NCBI GenBank assembly: GCA_910587135.1
Contig: CAJULF010000063.1
Coordinates: 1 to 15,056, forward strand
DNA from: an uncultured Oscillospiraceae bacterium
GTDB lineage: Bacteria > Bacillota > Clostridia > Oscillospirales > Ruminococcaceae
Direction of reading: 5' to 3'
DNA length: 15,056 nt
Shown: positions 6,973 to 14,590 of the stretch, in pieces
Numbering within the stretch: the first letter of the stretch is position 1
Layout of the letters: each line of letters begins with the position of its first letter
Notes under the pieces: model-generated
The model's input: only the letters and a program-made list of their open reading frames with translations
What the model was told of the DNA's origin: nothing
Databases searched by the model: none
Position numbers and translations under genes: made by a program

Positions 6973-7516
6973 CGAGGAGCTTGAGCAGCTTTCCGAGTCG
7001 GAACAGCTTTCCGAAACGGAAACGGAGGAAAGCGGAGTTTCCGGAGATTCTGCCGAGCCCGCTGTTGAGGTCGAGGAAAGTCCTGAGGAAAAGCATGCCG
7101 CGGAGGTTGCCGTGCTCAGGGATCAGCTTCTGAGGACGATGGCGGAGTACGACAACTTCCGAAAGCGGACCGTAAGGGAAAAGGAGGCGCTGAGAGCGGA
7201 CATTATCACAAATGTGACCTCGGATTTCCTGCCGGTCATGGATAATCTCCTGCGTGCGCTGGAAGCGCCCTGCACCGACGAAAATTATAAAAACGGCGTG
7301 CAGATGATCTTCGACAGCTTTATGGCTACTCTCGCCAAGCTGGGAGTCGAGGAGATAGAAAGCGACGGCGCAGTGTTTGACCCCGCCCTGCATCAGGCTG
7401 TACAGCGTGTGGAGAACGATAGCCTTGAAAGCGGAACGGTAGCGAAAACCTTTGCTAAGGGCTACAAAATAAACGATAAGGTTATAAGGTTTGCCATGGT
7501 GGCAGTGGTAAATTAA
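6956..7516 (+). CDS. grpE: Nucleotide exchange factor GrpE
   Basis: The 186-residue co-chaperone that releases ADP from DnaK. It has a very acidic N-terminal ~45 residues rich in Glu and Ser, then a long helix (AAEVAVLRDQLLRTMAEYDN followed by FRKRTVREKEAL) that forms the dimer coiled coil. The C-terminal beta domain carries the signature HQAVQRVENDSLESGTV then KGYKINDKVIRFAMVAV. The start region has ATG at 6956, 6959 and 6965; AGAGAGGA at 6946-6953 suits 6959 slightly better. It overlaps the end of hrcA, so translation is probably coupled. A 249-base gap separates it from dnaK. Confidence 0.97.
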   Translation: MMTMNDEELEQLSESEQLSETETEESGVSGDSAEPAVEVEESPEEKHAAEVAVLRDQLLRTMAEYDNFRKRTVREKEALRADIITNVTSDFLPVMDNLLRALEAPCTDENYKNGVQMIFDSFMATLAKLGVEEIESDGAVFDPALHQAVQRVENDSLESGTVAKTFAKGYKINDKVIRFAMVAVVN

Positions 7517-7546
7517 AAACATAGTGCTTAACGTCCGCGCATGAAA

Positions 7547-7565
7547 TTATGACGTTTTGTCATAA
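7547..7565 (+). other. Small hairpin after grpE
   Basis: TTATGAC (7547-7553), loop GTTTT and GTCATAA (7559-7565) form a perfect 7-bp stem 30 bases after the grpE stop. No T-run follows, so it is not a convincing terminator. It may be an mRNA processing or stability element between grpE and dnaK. Confidence 0.45.
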
Positions 7566-7631
7566 CGGGACAAGAGCAACCCGAAAATCGAGTTGTAAAA
7601 GCAGATGAAAGTTTGCATCAACACTCCGCTC

Positions 7632-7747
7632 ACGCAGCAAATTTCAAAAAGTGCGCGTTTGTCCGAATGGCAAATACGGCACGGTTCCGCCGATGTTGTT
7701 GGGCGAACGCGGTGGGCGGAGCGGCGGCGGAATTTTGAATTTTTTTA
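7632..7747 (-). repeat. Decayed copy 3 of the intergenic repeat, upstream of dnaK
   Basis: Blocks match core copy 2 in the same order and orientation: CATCAAC and GCAAATTTCAAAA near 7617-7650, GTGCGCG, a damaged hairpin A (GTTTGTCCGAATGGCAAAT), GGTTCCGCCG in place of the first hairpin B arm, and GGCGGAATTTTGAATTTTTTT (7727-7747, key part GAATTTTGAATTTTT). The perfect arms of copies 1 and 2 are lost here. To the left, CTTAACGTCCGCGCATGAAATT near 7528 (key part CGCGCATGAAATT) resembles the inverted tail module. The copy ends directly at the dnaK ribosome site AGGAGG (7752-7757), so it forms most of the grpE-dnaK intercistronic RNA. Confidence 0.65.
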
Positions 7748-7765
7748 AATTAGGAGGAAATTATT

Positions 7766-9607
7766 ATGGCAAAGATCATTGGTATCGACTTGGGTACGAC
7801 CAACAGCTGCGTATCCGTTATAGAGGGCGGCGAGCCCGTTGTTATCACAAACTCCGAGGGTTCGAGAACGACTCCATCCGTTGTGGCGTTCACAAAGGAC
7901 GGAGAGCGTCTTGTGGGACAGCTCGCGAAGAACCAGGCTGTTCAGAATCCCGAAAGAACCGTTATATCCATCAAGCGTCATATGGGCAGCGACTACAAGG
8001 TAGATATCGACGGCAAGAAATACACTCCGCAGGAGATTTCCGCAATGATTCTCCAGAAGCTCAAGGCGGACGCCGAGGCATATCTCGGTGAGAAGGTTTC
8101 CGACGCGGTAATCACGGTTCCCGCATACTTCACCGACTCACAGCGTCAGGCTACCAAGGACGCGGGACAGATTGCAGGACTTAACGTACACCGTATCATC
8201 AACGAGCCTACGGCGGCAGCGCTCGCTTACGGTGTTGATAAGGAAGAGGATCAGAACGTTGTTGTATACGATCTTGGAGGCGGTACGTTCGACGTTTCGG
8301 TCATCAATATCGGCGACGGCGTTCAGCAGGTTCTTGCGACCGCGGGCAACAACCATCTCGGCGGCGATGACTTTGACCAGAGGATTATCGACTTCCTGCG
8401 CGAGGAGTTCAAAAAGTCCGACGGTATCGACCTTATAAACGATAAGTTTGCTATGCAAAGACTGAAGGACGAGGCGGAGAAGACCAAAATCGCTCTGTCC
8501 AACTCCACTACCATAAACGTAAATATTCCCTATATTACCGCAGACGCCAACGGACCGAAGCACCTTGATGTAACTCTTTCGAGAGCAAAGTTCAACGATC
8601 TCACCTCCGACCTGGTTGAAGCGACCATGGGACCTCTGAAGCAGGCTATCTCAGACAGCGGACTGTCCAACAGCGAAATTCACAAAATACTGCTTGTCGG
8701 CGGTTCAACAAGAATACCCGCTGTTCAGGAAGCGGTCAAGAATTTCATAGGGAAAGACCCGTTCAAGGGTATCAACCCCGATGAGTGTGTAGCGGTAGGC
8801 GCTTCCATTCAGGGCGGCGTAATGAATAAGGAAGTCAGCGGCATAGTGCTGCTTGACGTAGCACCTTTGTCCCTCGGCATCGAGACCGCGGGCGGAGTGT
8901 GCACCAGAATGATCGAGCGCAACACTACCATTCCCTGCAAGCACTCGCAGATATTCTCCACTTATTCGGACAATCAGCCCAGCGTTGATATCAACGTGCT
9001 CCAGGGTGAGCGTGAGTTCGCGAAGGACAACAAGTCCATCGGCACATTCCGTCTTGACGGAATCGCTCCCGCGCCCAGAGGAATTCCGCAGATAGAGGTT
9101 ACCTTCGATATTGATGCGAACGGCATCGTTAACGTTACCGCAAAGGATCTCGGCACAGGAAAGGAGCAGCATATCTCCATTACCGCTTCCACCAACATGA
9201 GCAAGGACGACATCGACAAGGCGGTAAAGGAAGCTGAAGCGTTTGCCGCAGAGGATAAGAAGCGCAAGGAAGAGGTTGACACGCGCAATGAGGCTGACTC
9301 CATGGTATACCAGATTGAGAAATCCATGAAGGATTTTGGCGATAAGGTGACCGATGAGGACAAATCTAAGGTTGAGCCGAAGCTGGAAGCGCTTAAAGAG
9401 GCTCTCAAGGGCACGGATATCGAAGCGATAAAGAGAGCTAAGGAGGAGCTTCAGAACGCTTTCTACGAAGTAGCCGGCAAGATTTACCAGGCTAACGGCG
9501 GAAATCCCGAGGATATGGCGGCTGCCGCACAGGCTGCGCAGGCGGCTCAGGATTCCAATGATAACAACGACGACGGCGCGGTTGACGTCGAGTTTACAGA
9601 GAAATAA
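7766..9607 (+). CDS. dnaK: Hsp70 chaperone DnaK
   Basis: A 613-residue Hsp70. The nucleotide-binding domain has IDLGTTNS (7-14), VVYDLGGGTFDVSVI (about 166-180) and ILLVGGSTRIPAVQE (about 308-322). The linker is VLLDVAPLSLGIET (about 360-373), with Ala where Thr is usual. The substrate-binding domain has VLQGERE and FDIDANGIVNVTAKD, the helical lid follows, and the Ala/Gln/Asn-rich tail ends VDVEFTEK. The nucleotide-binding domain lacks the extra segment of proteobacterial DnaK, as in Gram-positive bacteria. AGGAGG sits eight bases before the ATG. It binds unfolded protein with DnaJ and GrpE in the cytoplasm. The leader is a decayed palindromic repeat and I see no dnaK promoter, so expression should come from the hrcA promoter. 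Confidence 0.99.
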   Translation: MAKIIGIDLGTTNSCVSVIEGGEPVVITNSEGSRTTPSVVAFTKDGERLVGQLAKNQAVQNPERTVISIKRHMGSDYKVDIDGKKYTPQEISAMILQKLKADAEAYLGEKVSDAVITVPAYFTDSQRQATKDAGQIAGLNVHRIINEPTAAALAYGVDKEEDQNVVVYDLGGGTFDVSVINIGDGVQQVLATAGNNHLGGDDFDQRIIDFLREEFKKSDGIDLINDKFAMQRLKDEAEKTKIALSNSTTINVNIPYITADANGPKHLDVTLSRAKFNDLTSDLVEATMGPLKQAISDSGLSNSEIHKILLVGGSTRIPAVQEAVKNFIGKDPFKGINPDECVAVGASIQGGVMNKEVSGIVLLDVAPLSLGIETAGGVCTRMIERNTTIPCKHSQIFSTYSDNQPSVDINVLQGEREFAKDNKSIGTFRLDGIAPAPRGIPQIEVTFDIDANGIVNVTAKDLGTGKEQHISITASTNMSKDDIDKAVKEAEAFAAEDKKRKEEVDTRNEADSMVYQIEKSMKDFGDKVTDEDKSKVEPKLEALKEALKGTDIEAIKRAKEELQNAFYEVAGKIYQANGGNPEDMAAAAQAAQAAQDSNDNNDDGAVDVEFTEK

Positions 9608-9621
9608 TGTACTAAAGGTGA

Positions 9622-9648
9622 TGCGCCGCATAAAATAAGTGCGGCGCA
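9622..9648 (+). other. Intercistronic hairpin after dnaK
   Basis: TGCGCCGCA (9622-9630) and TGCGGCGCA (9640-9648) form a perfect 9-bp GC-rich stem 14 bases after the dnaK stop. A T-run is missing, so it should not fully stop transcription. It may protect the dnaK 3' end and lower expression of the genes behind it. The remaining 100 bases to the next gene hold a CAGATATCTG palindrome (9683-9692) and a TTGACA (9672-9677) without a matching -10. Confidence 0.65.
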
Positions 9649-9749
9649 ATTGCCAATATATAAATGGTTGGTTGACAATTATCAGATATCTGTCGGCAAA
9701 GCAAAGTTAATAACTGTCAGCTGCAACTGCCAATTGAGGTGGAGTGTTT

Positions 9750-10805
9750 ATGGACAAAAGACAAATGAGTGCGGCGCTGGAGTCACTTTCCGAGTGGCTG
9801 AGCGATAAAGAGCGTCTTGGCGCGGCACCCGCGGCGATAGAGTGCGCGGGTGAGTTCGACCTTGACGGACTGCGTTATTACATTTTTAAATTCCGCAGAG
9901 CTTTGGAGGGCGAGTGGCTGATAGGTATCAGCGGAGGCTACAAGGCAGGCTCTCTCACCAACTGCGGGCATATTTTCAGCGAAATGGATCCTTACGTGGA
10001 AAGAACGGCTCGTGAATCCGGTGTCATGATGGCACAGTTTATACGTGACTTTATGCGTGAGAAAAACAGCGAGGAAAGGGAGCGCCGGGAAAGAGTAAAC
10101 CGCTTGTTCAGCGGAAACTGTGAGTATGTCAGCAAAACATCTCTTAATGTTGAAGAAATCGCGGGTCAGTTCATCAAGTCGGAAACGCGCTCTCATTTAA
10201 CTGTGGGAATGGTTGATATTCCCTCGGGAAAGGTGGTAATATCCGACCCGCTTTGCTATCTTGCCATGGGTATATGCTGTCCGGTGCTTAAGGAAAGTAT
10301 TCCCGCGGGGAGCTATCCCGCAGAGGTGGCGGTGGTGAGAAACAAGGACGTCGGGATACGAATGTGTACCGCCCGCCTTAAGATAAAACCCGACCCCGCG
10401 GTATATTATGCTATTGCGGAATCGGTGGAAAGCAACGCCGTAATGCTTAAGGGCTGGGTTATGAGCGGCTTTCCCGTTGAAACGGGAGTGATGTCGTTCT
10501 GCGATGCCGAGGGTGCTAAGGAGTTCAAGAAATTCACTGACAAATGGCAGTCCGATAATGCCGAAAAAAATATCGTAAGCGATTATTTTTCGGGATTTTT
10601 CGCGGAGAGCGCCGCAAGATATCCCGAACATCAGAACAAGAACGGCGACTTTATTGAGTGGAAAAATCCCGACAGCGGCAAGCGCATGGTGATGATCTCA
10701 TCCGGCTTAGGCGACGGTTTCTATCAGTGCTATTGGGGCTATGACGAGTTTGGCGATATCTGCGAGCTTGTTGTGCCGATGATAGATTCCAAATTGCTTG
10801 AATGA
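9750..10805 (+). CDS. DUF4241-domain protein of unknown function, inside the chaperone operon
   Basis: A 351-residue soluble protein with no signal peptide or membrane segment. From about residue 150 it resembles DUF4241: GKVVISDPLCYLAMG near 159, IPAGSYPAEVAVVRNK, VETGVMSFCDAEGAKEF, and the ending SSGLGDGFYQCYWGYDEFGD then ELVVPMID near 319-347. The N-terminal ~130 residues (FDLDGLRYYIFKFRRALEGE, a GHIFSEM segment, and a charged helix REKNSEERERRERV) I do not recognise. ATG 9750 is preferred over GTG 9744 because AGGTGGAG ends five bases upstream of it. It lies between dnaK and dnaJ on the same strand, 142 bases after dnaK, so it is probably co-transcribed and HrcA-controlled. Function unknown; a role as chaperone cofactor or client protector is only a guess from position. 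Confidence 0.8.
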   Translation: MDKRQMSAALESLSEWLSDKERLGAAPAAIECAGEFDLDGLRYYIFKFRRALEGEWLIGISGGYKAGSLTNCGHIFSEMDPYVERTARESGVMMAQFIRDFMREKNSEERERRERVNRLFSGNCEYVSKTSLNVEEIAGQFIKSETRSHLTVGMVDIPSGKVVISDPLCYLAMGICCPVLKESIPAGSYPAEVAVVRNKDVGIRMCTARLKIKPDPAVYYAIAESVESNAVMLKGWVMSGFPVETGVMSFCDAEGAKEFKKFTDKWQSDNAEKNIVSDYFSGFFAESAARYPEHQNKNGDFIEWKNPDSGKRMVMISSGLGDGFYQCYWGYDEFGDICELVVPMIDSKLLE

Positions 10806-10824
10806 CGGATAGCGGGAGGCAGTT

Positions 10825-10917
10825 ATGTGGCGCTGTCATCTTGTACGGTCAGGTCCGCGGGGCGCTGTTACGCAAAACTTAACTCGAAAGGAGCGGTGCT
10901 CTCATTTGGGAGCATGA
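10825..10917 (+). CDS. Possible 30-aa small ORF directly before dnaJ
   Basis: ATG 10825 follows GGGAGG (10814-10819) at five bases, an excellent ribosome site. The frame encodes 30 residues beginning MWRCHLVRSGPRG and ending RKERCSHLGA, basic and with two Cys. Its TGA (10915-10917) lies seven bases before the dnaJ ATG, and the only good Shine-Dalgarno-like sites before dnaJ (AAAGGAG 10887-10893, GGGAG 10908-10912) lie inside it. It may therefore be a leader peptide that couples dnaJ translation, or simply chance. I know no family for it. Confidence 0.4.
   Translation: MWRCHLVRSGPRGAVTQNLTRKERCSHLGA
10897..10914 (+). promoter_or_regulatory. Hairpin at the dnaJ ribosome-binding region
   Basis: TGCTCTC (10897-10903), loop ATTT and GGGAGCA (10908-10914) form a 7-bp stem with one G-U pair, ending ten bases before the dnaJ ATG. 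The GGGAG in its 3' arm is the nearest Shine-Dalgarno-like site. A second site, AAAGGAG (10887-10893), is 31 bases away and becomes functional in spacing (~13 bases) only if the hairpin folds. The stem could modulate dnaJ translation, for example with temperature or with ribosomes on the small ORF. Confidence 0.5.
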
Positions 10918-10924
10918 TTACATT

Positions 10925-12094
10925 ATGGATAAAAGAGATTATTATGAGGTGCTGGGACTGCAAAAGGGCGCTTCTGACGATGAGATAAAAAAGGCTTACC
11001 GAAAGCTTGCCAAGCAGTATCACCCCGACCTTAACCCAGACAACCCTGAGGCGGAGGCTAAGTTTAAGGAGATAAATGAGGCTAATCAGGTGCTCTCCGA
11101 TCCGGACAAGCGCAAAAAGTATGACCAGTTCGGACACGCGGGCGTGGATTCGAGCTATGGCGGCGGAGCGGGTGGATTTGGCGGCTTCGGTGGCTTCAGC
11201 GGCGGCTTTGACGGTGTGGATCTCAGCGATATTTTCGGGGATATTTTCGGCGGCGGCTTCGGCGGCGGACGTTCAAGCTCCAACGCAAACGCGCCGCGGC
11301 GCGGCTCGGATATTGCGGTTCACCTCGATATCGGATTTATGGAAGCGTGCAAGGGCGTATCTCATGACATCAACGTCACACGCGTTGAAAACTGTGAAGA
11401 GTGCGGCGGCAGCGGCGCTAAAAAGGGCACAACGGCTAAAACCTGTCCCGACTGCAACGGTTCGGGAAGAATCAACGTACAGCAGCGCACCATGTTCGGG
11501 TCTATGATGAGCCAGCGTGTCTGCACCAAGTGCGGCGGGCGCGGAAAAATCGTGGAAACTCCCTGCCCGAAGTGCGGCGGAAAGGGAAATGTAAACGCGA
11601 AGAAGACCATCACCGTAAACGTTCCCGCGGGTATCGACAACGATCTTACGCTCAATGTCCGCGGACAGGGCAATGTTGGCGCTAACGGCGGCTCACGCGG
11701 TGACCTGAAGGTAAGGATATCGGTGCGCCCCGACAAGATTTTCGAGCGCGACGGCAACGATATCTGGATAGATTTTCCGATTACTTATTCACAGGCAGCG
11801 CTTGGAGCCGAAATAGAAGTGCCTACCATTGACGGCAAGGTGAGCTACACCGTTCCCGCGGGAACGCAGCCCGGCACGGTATTCCGTCTTCGCGGCAAGG
11901 GAGTGCAGAAGCTCCAGCGTGCCGAGGGAGACAGAGGCGACCAGAAAGTTCGCATAAGCGTAGAGGTGCCGAAAAACCTTTCCAAAAAGCAAAAGGACGC
12001 TTTGCTTGCGTTTGAGGGAACGCTTGAGGAGAAAAACTACGAGAAGCGCAGCAGCTTTTTCGACAAGATAAAGGAAATGTTTGGCAGAGATTAA
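10925..12094 (+). CDS. dnaJ: Hsp40 co-chaperone DnaJ
   Basis: A 389-residue type I (full-length) DnaJ. The J domain (1-70) has the HPD motif at 33-35 that stimulates DnaK ATPase. A Gly/Phe-rich stretch (about 75-120) includes repeated GGFGGFGGF. The zinc region (about 157-221) has four CxxCxGxG modules: CEECGGSG, CPDCNGSG, CTKCGGRG and CPKCGGKG. The C-terminal peptide-binding domains contain VPAGIDNDLTLNVRGQGN and VPAGTQPGTVFRLRGKGV. It hands unfolded clients to DnaK. It is the last gene of the operon, separated from the DUF4241 gene by 119 bases with a possible small ORF and a hairpin. The start at ATG 10925 is set by homology (MDKRDYYEVLGL), not by its weak ribosome site. Confidence 0.98.
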   Translation: MDKRDYYEVLGLQKGASDDEIKKAYRKLAKQYHPDLNPDNPEAEAKFKEINEANQVLSDPDKRKKYDQFGHAGVDSSYGGGAGGFGGFGGFSGGFDGVDLSDIFGDIFGGGFGGGRSSSNANAPRRGSDIAVHLDIGFMEACKGVSHDINVTRVENCEECGGSGAKKGTTAKTCPDCNGSGRINVQQRTMFGSMMSQRVCTKCGGRGKIVETPCPKCGGKGNVNAKKTITVNVPAGIDNDLTLNVRGQGNVGANGGSRGDLKVRISVRPDKIFERDGNDIWIDFPITYSQAALGAEIEVPTIDGKVSYTVPAGTQPGTVFRLRGKGVQKLQRAEGDRGDQKVRISVEVPKNLSKKQKDALLAFEGTLEEKNYEKRSSFFDKIKEMFGRD

Positions 12095-12166
12095 ATCTGA
12101 ATTTTTGTGTTGCTTGTCTTGCGTTATTTTCTGAAATAATTTGGTTTATTGCGAAATATATTCGAT

Positions 12167-12198
12167 AAATGAATTTTGAAATCGCTGATAATTCATTT
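12167..12198 (+). terminator. Weak AT-rich terminator candidate after dnaJ
   Basis: AAATGAATT (12167-12175) and AATTCATTT (12190-12198) form a 9-bp stem with a 14-base loop, followed by two more T. It is AT-rich and weak, but it is the only stem-loop between the dnaJ stop and the glnN promoter, so it may end the chaperone operon. Read-through into glnN is possible. Confidence 0.35.
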
Positions 12199-12269
12199 TT
12201 GAGGTTGGATTTTGTGAAAACTCACCATAAAAACCTTAAAACAAGAAAATTATTTGTGAAATAAATGTA

Positions 12270-12298
12270 TAGACAAATGGGCGTAATTAGGCTATAAT
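12270..12298 (+). promoter_or_regulatory. Sigma-A-type promoter of glnN
   Basis: TAGACA (12270-12275), a 17-base spacer and a perfect TATAAT (12293-12298). Transcription should begin near 12305, giving an ~89-base leader to the glnN ATG. No MerR-type GlnR or TnrA site is obvious to me in the upstream AT-rich DNA. Confidence 0.85.
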
Positions 12299-12315
12299 AA
12301 TAACTGTAAAGAAAC

Positions 12316-12364
12316 AACGGCGTTTCGGGTGCAGGGATACCTGCGTTCGTCGCCGTTTTTGTTT
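12316..12364 (+). promoter_or_regulatory. Terminator-like hairpin in the glnN leader
   Basis: AACGGCG (12316-12322) pairs with CGCCGTT (12351-12357). Inside, CGGGTGCAGG (12326-12335) and CCTGCGTTCG (12340-12349) pair with three G-U pairs around loop GATA. The sequence TTTTTGTTTT follows. This is a good intrinsic terminator placed between the glnN promoter and its ribosome site, only about 11 bases after the predicted transcription start. It is therefore a probable attenuator or a 5'-end stabiliser of glnN mRNA. I cannot find an alternative antiterminator pairing by eye, and there is no room for the usual two-hairpin ANTAR site. Confidence 0.7.
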
Positions 12365-12393
12365 TGGAATAATTTTTACGGAGGAAAAGGGAC

Positions 12394-14487
12394 ATGGCAG
12401 AGAAATTTAATGTTGTAGAGGAATTCGGCATTGACGTATTCAATGAGGAAACGATGAAGCAGCGTCTTCCCAAGAACGTATTCAAGGCGCTCAAAAAGAC
12501 GATAGCGGAGGGAAAGGAGCTGGACAGCAGCATTTCCGACGTGGTTGCAAGCGCTATGAAGGACTGGGCGATAGAAAAGGGGGCGACGCACTATACCCAC
12601 TGGTTTCAGCCTATGACCGGCATCACCGCCGAGAAGCATGACAGCTTTATTTCGCCGATGGGCGACGGCACGGTTATTATGGAGTTTTCTGGCAAGGAGC
12701 TTATCAAGGGCGAACCGGATGCTTCAAGCTTCCCCTCGGGCGGACTGAGAGCCACATTCGAGGCACGCGGCTATACCGCGTGGGATCCCACTTCATATGC
12801 TTTTGTAAAGGAAGGTTCGCTGTATATTCCCACCGCGTTTTACTCCTACTCGGGCGAAGCGCTTGACAAAAAGACCCCCCTGCTGCGCTCCATGGACGTT
12901 GTTTCTGCGCAGGCGCTGAGGATACTGAGATTATTCGGAAACGAAACCACCAAGCGCGTTGTGGCGACGGTCGGAGCGGAGCAGGAGTACTTCCTTGTTG
13001 ACCGCGACACCTACAACAAGCGCAAGGATCTTATTTTCACCGGCAGAACGCTTTTCGGCGCTCCCGCACCCAAGGGTCAGGAGCTGGAGGATCACTATTT
13101 CGGCTCTATCAAAGCGCGCGTTGCGGATTATATGAGAGACCTTGACGAGCATCTGTGGAAGCTTGGTATATCCTCCAAGACAAAGCACAACGAGGTAGCG
13201 CCCGCCCAGCACGAGAACGCTCCTATATTTGCTCCCGCAAACCTCGCAACGGATCAGAATCAGCTCACTATGGAGCTTATGAAGAAGCTGGCGCTGGAGC
13301 ACAACATGGTGTGCCTGCTTCACGAAAAGCCCTTTGCGGGTATAAACGGCTCGGGCAAGCATGATAACTGGTCGCTTTCCACCGACGACGGTCAGAACCT
13401 TCTCGACCCCGGCAAATCCCCGATGGAGAACGCGCAGTTCCTTACATTTCTTGCTGCCATCATAAAGGCAGTTGACGAGTATGCCGATTTGCTGCGTCTG
13501 TCGGTTGCTTCTCCCGGTAACGACCACAGACTCGGCGCGAACGAAGCACCTCCCGCTATAATCTCCATTTTCCTCGGCGAGGAGCTTGAAGCGGTGGTAG
13601 AGGCTCTTGTTGAGGGTAAGAATTATACCTCCGCGGGAGGAACTATGTTCAATGTTGGCGTATCATCGCTCCCCGATTTCCCCAAGGATACCACCGACCG
13701 CAACAGAACTTCTCCTTTTGCGTTTACGGGCAACAAGTTCGAGTTCAGAATGGTGGGATCGAACCTCAACATTGGCGGTCCGAATACCATACTCAACACG
13801 ATAGTCGCAAACTCTCTTAAGGAGTTCGCAGACGAGCTGGAGGGCGTATCCGATTTCAATACCTCTCTGCATGATCTGCTTGTAAAGACCATCAAGGAGC
13901 ACAAGAGGGTCATCTTCAACGGCAACGGTTACGGTGACGAGTGGAAGAAAGAAGCTGAGGAGCGCGGTCTGCCCAACTTTAATTCCACTGTTGACGTTTT
14001 GCCCTGCCTTACCGAGCCGAAAAATGTTGAGCTGTTCACCAAATTCGGCGTATACAGTGAAGTTGAGCTTCATTCCAGAAAAGAAATACTGCTTGAAAAC
14101 TACTCCAAAACTATCAATATTGAAGCGCTTACCGCCGCAGACATGGCAAAGACCGAGATACTCCCCGCGGCGATGAGATTCGGCAAGGACATCTGTGATA
14201 TTGCGGCGAGCAAGAAATCGGTGGGAATCGAGCCTGTTGTTGAGATGGCGACAGCCACCAAGGTGAACGACCTGACGGCGGCGCTCAGCGAAAAGGCAAC
14301 TCAGCTATCCGACGCAATTTTGAAGGCACAGGCTATTACAGAAGCCGAGAGCATGGCGAGAGCCTACCACGATGATGTATTTGCGCTTATGCAGAGCCTG
14401 CGCGCGGTAGCCGATGAGCTTGAAACCATAGTCGGCGAGGAATACTGGCCTTATCCTACCTACGATGAGCTGCTGTTCAACGTATAA
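12394..14487 (+). CDS. glnN: Glutamine synthetase type III (GlnN)
   Basis: A 697-residue GSIII, the expected size for this large glutamine synthetase of Bacteroides and rumen/gut Clostridia. It makes glutamine from glutamate, ammonia and ATP in the cytoplasm. Visible motifs: the N-terminal FPSGGLRATFEARGYTAWDP near 113-132, EQEYFLVD near 195 (metal-binding Glu region), EVAPAQHENAPIF near 267-279, the ATP region NGSGKHDNWSLS near 316, NDHRLGANEAPP near 376, and NRTSPFAFTGNKFEFRMVGS near 436. The C-terminal ~200 residues are the GSIII-specific helical part. GGAGG lies nine bases before the ATG. It is a single-gene unit with its own promoter, a leader hairpin and a downstream terminator, so it is controlled separately from the chaperone operon. 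Confidence 0.98.
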   Translation: MAEKFNVVEEFGIDVFNEETMKQRLPKNVFKALKKTIAEGKELDSSISDVVASAMKDWAIEKGATHYTHWFQPMTGITAEKHDSFISPMGDGTVIMEFSGKELIKGEPDASSFPSGGLRATFEARGYTAWDPTSYAFVKEGSLYIPTAFYSYSGEALDKKTPLLRSMDVVSAQALRILRLFGNETTKRVVATVGAEQEYFLVDRDTYNKRKDLIFTGRTLFGAPAPKGQELEDHYFGSIKARVADYMRDLDEHLWKLGISSKTKHNEVAPAQHENAPIFAPANLATDQNQLTMELMKKLALEHNMVCLLHEKPFAGINGSGKHDNWSLSTDDGQNLLDPGKSPMENAQFLTFLAAIIKAVDEYADLLRLSVASPGNDHRLGANEAPPAIISIFLGEELEAVVEALVEGKNYTSAGGTMFNVGVSSLPDFPKDTTDRNRTSPFAFTGNKFEFRMVGSNLNIGGPNTILNTIVANSLKEFADELEGVSDFNTSLHDLLVKTIKEHKRVIFNGNGYGDEWKKEAEERGLPNFNSTVDVLPCLTEPKNVELFTKFGVYSEVELHSRKEILLENYSKTINIEALTAADMAKTEILPAAMRFGKDICDIAASKKSVGIEPVVEMATATKVNDLTAALSEKATQLSDAILKAQAITEAESMARAYHDDVFALMQSLRAVADELETIVGEEYWPYPTYDELLFNV

Positions 14488-14539
14488 TTGACTTAGAGCG
14501 GTAAAACGCTTTAAGATATATCCGCTCCCTTTTCCTGAG

Positions 14540-14590
14540 GTCGGCGGCGCGATGTACGGGGTTATCCCACCGCGCCGCCGACATTTTTAT
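14540..14590 (+). terminator. Strong intrinsic terminator of glnN
   Basis: GTCGGCGGCGCG (14540-14551) and CGCGCCGCCGAC (14571-14582) form a perfect 12-bp GC stem, followed by ATTTTTAT. A weaker GAGCGG/CCGCTC stem (14496-14501 and 14522-14527) with CCCTTTT behind it lies just upstream and may add to termination. Confidence 0.93.

Noticed and set aside
679..7747. CRISPR array
   Set aside because: The repeats are about 100-240 bp, only three copies kilobases apart, in differing orientations; there are no regular spacers and no cas genes.
8705..9649. Long minus-strand open frame (314 codons) opposite dnaK
   Set aside because: It is a shadow of the dnaK reading frame; it has no recognisable domains and no ribosome site, and dnaK is certain on the other strand.
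9672..9700. Promoter before the DUF4241 gene (TTGACA at 9672-9677)
   Set aside because: The position 17 bases downstream reads GGCAAA and no acceptable -10 lies at 16-18 bases.
12305..12364. ANTAR-protein target in the glnN leader
   Set aside because: The six-base loop pattern expected for ANTAR hairpins (A at 1, G at 4) is not present and there is only one hairpin in the available space.
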